Source: Ruminococcus sp. AF46-10NS (GTDB lineage Bacteria > Bacillota > Clostridia > Lachnospirales > Lachnospiraceae). From it: a stretch of DNA of 47,131 nt. Shown in pieces: positions 44,074 to 47,131 of this stretch; within the stretch, counting starts at the first letter, position 1; each line of letters starts with the position of its first letter. Location of the stretch: contig NZ_QRNF01000027.1 of assembly GCF_003474435.1 (NCBI RefSeq), forward strand, positions 1 to 47,131. The letters are read 5' to 3'. A model generated the notes under the pieces. It was not told the origin of the DNA. It saw only the letters and a program-made list of their open reading frames with translations, and made no database searches. Both the position numbers and the translations under genes were made by a program.

Positions 44074-46426
44074 GTGTAAAACATATAGGGGATTTAAAGA
44101 AAACAGAGTGTTACGGCTGCAGTGCCTGTGTTTACAGCTGCCCGTTTGGGGCAATCACAATGGAAAGGGATAGCGAAGGCTTTCGCTATCCTGTTGTAGA
44201 CGAAGAGAAATGTACAGGCTGCGGAAAATGCAGAAAGATCTGTCCATCCATCTGTCCAAAAGACATGAGCAATGCACCGGAGCCGGAGAGCTATGCGGTC
44301 TGGGCGGATGACAAGCTGCGAATGGATAGTACTTCTGGCGGTGCTTTTACCTTAATCGCAAGAAACATCCTTGCGCAGGGTGGTGTTGTCTGCGGTGTTG
44401 TTATGGACGAGAAGTTTCATATTTTCCATACGATTGCCACAAATGAAAAAGAAATTGAGCCAATGAGAAGATCAAAATATGTGGAGAGTGATCTTGGAGA
44501 TATGTTCCCGCGTATTAAAGAACTTCTTGAGAAAGGTACAAAAGTCCTTTTTACAGGTACTCCATGTCAGGTTGCCGGTTTAAAAGCATACCTGGGAAAT
44601 AAAAGAGAGGGACTGATTGCCGTAGATCTTATGTGCCATGGTGGTACGTCTCCTAAGGTTTTTGAAAGATATCTGGATGAAACTTTTGGAAGAGAAAATG
44701 TAAAAAGATTTTATTTCCGTACTAAATACTATGGATATAATGGAACTACCTGTGCGGTTGTCTTAAAAGATGGACAGACATATATGGGATCAGGAGAACT
44801 GGATCCGTTTGTGAAAGGATCTTACAGAAGCCTGTTTCTCAGAAAAAGCTGTGAAGACTGTAAATTTGCGTCTATGCCTCGCCAGGGAGATATTACGATT
44901 GGCGACTGTTGGGGAATTGCTAAATACAAAGCTGAATTAAGTGATGGAAGAGGAACTTCTCTGATTCTTGTAAATAATGAAAAGGGACGTAAGATTGTAG
45001 AAGAAATCAGTGCAAATACACAGGTTTTTGAGAAAGTACCGTTAGAAGCAGTTACCTGGAAAAATCGTTTCAAAGAGCATATGCAGGCACATTCTCAGCG
45101 CGACCGTTTCTTCGAAATGTTAGACTATACAAGTATGCATAAAGCGGTTAAATACTGTATGGAAAATCGTTATGATGTTGGTGTTCTGGGAGTGTGGTTT
45201 GGCTGTAATTATGGAAGTATTGCGACTTATTATGGTTTGATGAAACAGTTGCAGGGACTGGGTCTTTCTGTTCTTATGATCGACAAACCAGGTTTTGTAG
45301 GGAGCGACAGGGAACTTGCCGAAGAAAATCATAGTCGTGTTTTTGCAAATACTCATTTTCATGTAGCAAGCGCTATAAATTAAATGAATTGCGTATTTTG
45401 AATCACATTTGTGATTCCTTTGTTATTGGCTCTGATCAGGTATGGAATCATGGTATTGCAAGAAACTTTGGAAGAAGTTTCCTTATGGATTTTGTACGTG
45501 ATGAAAAGAAGAAAGTTGCAGTTGCAGCATCTTTTGGACATGATCGTGATTTCCGTTCAAATAGGGAACGTATCATTGCAAGTGAGTACTTTAAACGATT
45601 TGATGCAATTTCTGTACGAGAGGAATCTGCCGTTGGTATTATGAAGAGAGTGTTTGGGGTGGATGCTACCCGTGTTCTGGATCCTGTATTTTCTACAGAC
45701 AGACAGGTGTATGATGATATTGCAGCAGAATCTACACGTAATGAAACAGAACCATATATGCTTACCTATATTCTGGATCCGACACCTGAAAAGAAAGAGG
45801 TAATTCGTCATCTTTCTGAAAAGCTGGGGCTTAGAACTATTCATATTTTGGATGGTACGCCATGGAATTATGAATCTAATAAAGAAAAGCTGGGAATGGA
45901 TACAATTCTTGAGAATGTTACTTTTCAGGATTGGGTTTACTATTTTAAAAACAGCAGTTATGTTCTTACAGATTCCTGTCATGGAATGAGCTTTGCGATT
46001 ATTTACCATAAGCCATTTGCTGGAATTGGAAATGCACACAGGGGTATGACCAGATTTGCTTCTCTTACAAAACTTTTCCATGTTGAGGATCGTTTTGTGA
46101 CTAATCCTCTTGATATTATTAAAAATGACCACTTCCTTGAACCAATGGACTATACTCAGGTGGAGGAGATCATGGAAAAAGAAAAAGTATTTTTCCAAGA
46201 TTGGCTAAAGAACGCTATGTTCTCCGAAAAGACAGTTAAGACATACCAGGCTTATCCTGCTAAAATAGAAACTACAGAGGCAGTAGATATTCACGTCAAG
46301 ATAAATGAGCCGATTCAGGTTAAGCAGACTTTCCTGCGCAGAGTTTATTATCATTTGCCTGTGAAAGTACAGAATAAAGTGAAACCTATTGTTAAGAATT
46401 ATTTTAAGAAAAAAGCTCAACAGTAA
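44070..46426 (+). CDS. Fusion of F420-dehydrogenase-beta-like Fe-S protein and polysaccharide pyruvyl transferase, broken by one missing base
   Basis: Restoring one C at about 45371 (AGCGCT to AGCCGCT, giving VASRYKLNELRILNHI) makes one 785-residue protein. The N-terminal ~360 residues hold two 4Fe-4S ferredoxin motifs (C14, C17, C20, C24 and C48, C51, C54, C58) and an FrhB/FdhB-like domain (STSGGAFTLIA, GTPCQVAGLKAYL, CKFASMPRQGDITIGDCWG). From about 370 the chain is a polysaccharide pyruvyl transferase (GVWFGCNYGSIATYYGL, SFVIGSDQVWN, VLDPVF, TDSCHGMSFAIIY). It probably adds or reduces pyruvyl-type groups on the glycan made by the upstream transferases. ATG 44070 overlaps the stop of copy B by 4 bases. 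Coordinates assume one gene; the frames seen are 44070-45383 and 45389-46426. Confidence 0.86.
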
Positions 46427-46473
46427 TTAAGTTAGCTTATGTGAGAATTTTCTTTAGATGGACATTAATTATG

Positions 46474-46503
46474 CAGCCGCTGTACTTTTGGGTATAGCGG
46501 CTG
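46474..46503 (+). other. Hairpin between the glycan operon and the last gene
   Basis: CAGCCGCT (46474-46481) pairs with AGCGGCTG (46496-46503), extended by three more pairs including one G-U. No T-run follows, so it may be a weak terminator or an mRNA end-protecting structure rather than a full stop. Confidence 0.5.
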
Positions 46504-46533
46504 TATATGGTGAGAAAGGAGTATGAAACAGTT

Positions 46534-46767
46534 ATGGGTATTGGTAATATCGGAAACATGATGAAAGTTATGAATGCATGGAATACATTTAAAAAGAACC
46601 ATCCTAAGTTTCCTGCATTTTGCAGTGCAGTGTCAAGGCGTGGGCTTCGTGAGGGCAGTATCCTGGAAGTGACTTATATAAGCCCTGAAGGGGAGAAGCT
46701 GACAACGAATATAAAGGTGCAGCAGAGTGATATAGAGCTGCTTAGGGAGCTTTCTGGGGGGAATTGA
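46534..46767 (+). CDS. Conserved small protein, unknown function
   Basis: 77 residues (86 if started at the in-frame ATG 46507). Predicted: an amphipathic N-terminal helix (IGNMMKVMNAWNTFKKNHPKF) then a small alpha/beta part (SILEVTYISPEG, TTNIKVQQSD). AAAGGAG at 46515-46521 lies 12 bases before ATG 46534, a bit long. I do not recognise a family. Ends at a good terminator. Confidence 0.7.
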   Translation: MGIGNIGNMMKVMNAWNTFKKNHPKFPAFCSAVSRRGLREGSILEVTYISPEGEKLTTNIKVQQSDIELLRELSGGN

Positions 46768-46783
46768 GTGTGGTTTATGGAAG

Positions 46784-46811
46784 GACGTCGCTTTTTTGTG
46801 GCGTCTTTTTT
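46784..46811 (+). terminator. Terminator after the 77-residue gene
   Basis: GACGTCGC (46784-46791) pairs with GTGGCGTC (46798-46805, two G-U), loop of six T, then TTTTTT. Confidence 0.85.
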
Positions 46812-46819
46812 GTTTTAAC

Positions 46820-46990
46820 GAATGTACCCCAGCTCCACGGCTGGTAGTCAATTCGGTGAAGGACGGATGCGGACGCGATTGCGCCCTGTCCTGGGTTGTG
46901 GGAAGTAGTGTGTGGGTGAAGCGGTATTGGTATGACGATGCGGTTAGAATAGTGTGACGTGCGTAGCCAGTGGCCTCTCCATACCAATGG
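46820..46990. other. GC-richer non-coding stretch with several short inverted repeats
   Basis: No credible reading frame with a ribosome site. Composition is visibly richer in G and C than the neighbourhood. Local complementarity: GGAC/GTCC around CGCGATTGCG (about 46861-46891), and ATTGGTATG near 46926 with CATACCAAT near 46981. It may be a structured RNA or a repetitive intergenic element. It resembles sequence I associate with Lachnospiraceae intergenic repeats, which I cannot verify. Confidence 0.35.
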
Positions 46991-47046
46991 AAATTAACAC
47001 ATTTATCCAAACAAACAAAATAATCAAAAAAATTTGAATTTTATGG

Positions 47047-47075
47047 TTGACAAGCATAACTCCCAGTGGTATTAT
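47047..47075 (+). promoter_or_regulatory. Strong promoter directed out of the window
   Basis: TTGACA (47047-47052), a 17-base spacer and TATTAT (47070-47075). About 50 bases of leader with a small ATTGTTT/AAACAAT hairpin (47096-47118) are visible. The gene it drives starts beyond 47131. Confidence 0.75.
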
Positions 47076-47131
47076 AACTGAGCTGTCGCAAATAATTGTT
47101 TTTGAAAAACAAACAATTAAAAGAATTTCAG

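Noticed and set aside
5240..45375. Programmed ribosomal frameshifting in cysS, rlmB, clpC and the others
   Set aside because: No slippery heptamers with downstream pseudoknots at the breaks, and these families are not known to frameshift. The shared one-base-loss pattern points to sequence error.
46633..47010. 125-residue minus-strand reading frame over the GC-richer block
   Set aside because: It runs antisense through a terminator and a supported gene, lacks a ribosome site, and resembles no family I know.

Overview
The window looks like a chromosome segment of a Gram-positive, spore-former-related gut Clostridia member, most likely a Lachnospiraceae (Blautia, Dorea or Mediterraneibacter type). 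This is inferred from low-to-middle GC, strong AGGAGG ribosome sites, SigH, a Spo0A-type DNA-binding protein, a CIRCE operator, DUF5721 and DUF6142 proteins, a glutaminyl-tRNA synthetase in a Firmicutes background, and the ispF-cysS-mrnC-rlmB-sigH gene order. It is mostly core metabolism on the + strand. The exceptions are tRNA-Thr, a cold-shock gene and a DUF5721 gene.

Layout. 1-2610: remnants of mobile elements (3' end of an IS630-type transposase, a decayed large serine recombinase, the C-terminal tip of a tyrosine recombinase) around a TraX-like membrane protein. 2718-8330: sn-glycerol-1-phosphate dehydrogenase, then ispF-cysS-mrnC-rlmB-sigH and a small acidic membrane protein. 8359-12977: tRNA-Thr(GGT), glnS, maf, two HAD phosphatases and a small acidic protein. 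13141-16067: a large repeat-containing cell-surface protein. 16156-18984: htpG behind a CIRCE operator, then a stand-alone Spo0A C-terminal-domain protein. 18985-21298: DUF5721 protein, DegV/FakB-like protein, a small membrane protein and a cold-shock protein with a long leader. 21610-26365: pyrC-pyrF-pyrK-pyrD-pyrE (five pyrimidine genes). 26443-30113: three small membrane proteins, an HD phosphohydrolase and a long M29 aminopeptidase. 30247-33766: purE-purM-purN-purD. 34003-39598: SseB-like protein, YtrA-type GntR regulator, clpC, a 137-aa protein of unknown function and radA. 39612-46426: a glycan-assembly operon with a family 2 glycosyltransferase, two GlfT2-like galactofuranosyltransferases and a fusion of an F420-dehydrogenase-beta-like iron-sulfur protein with a polysaccharide pyruvyl transferase. 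46534 to the end: a small conserved protein, a terminator, an unexplained GC-richer non-coding stretch and a promoter pointing out of the window.

The strongest overall pattern is technical. Eight otherwise well-conserved genes (cysS, rlmB, the surface protein, the M29 aminopeptidase, clpC twice, the 137-aa gene, the second GlfT2 and the Fe-S/pyruvyl transferase fusion) are each interrupted by the loss of one base. Every loss can be read as shortening of a short homopolymer, and restoring the base gives the expected family length in every case. I annotate these genes as single coding regions and regard most breaks as probable consensus errors, not real mutations. The serine recombinase is different: it has lost its catalytic N-terminus and also carries an in-frame TGA, so it is a true pseudogene.

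I found no CRISPR array and no unequivocal new defence system. The most biologically interesting items are the stand-alone Spo0A DNA-binding protein with an 0A-box-like site upstream, the CIRCE element in front of htpG, the two GlfT2-like enzymes with the Fe-S/pyruvyl transferase fusion, the repeat-built surface protein with a QTGD-type sorting end, and two intergenic segments that look like structured RNA.
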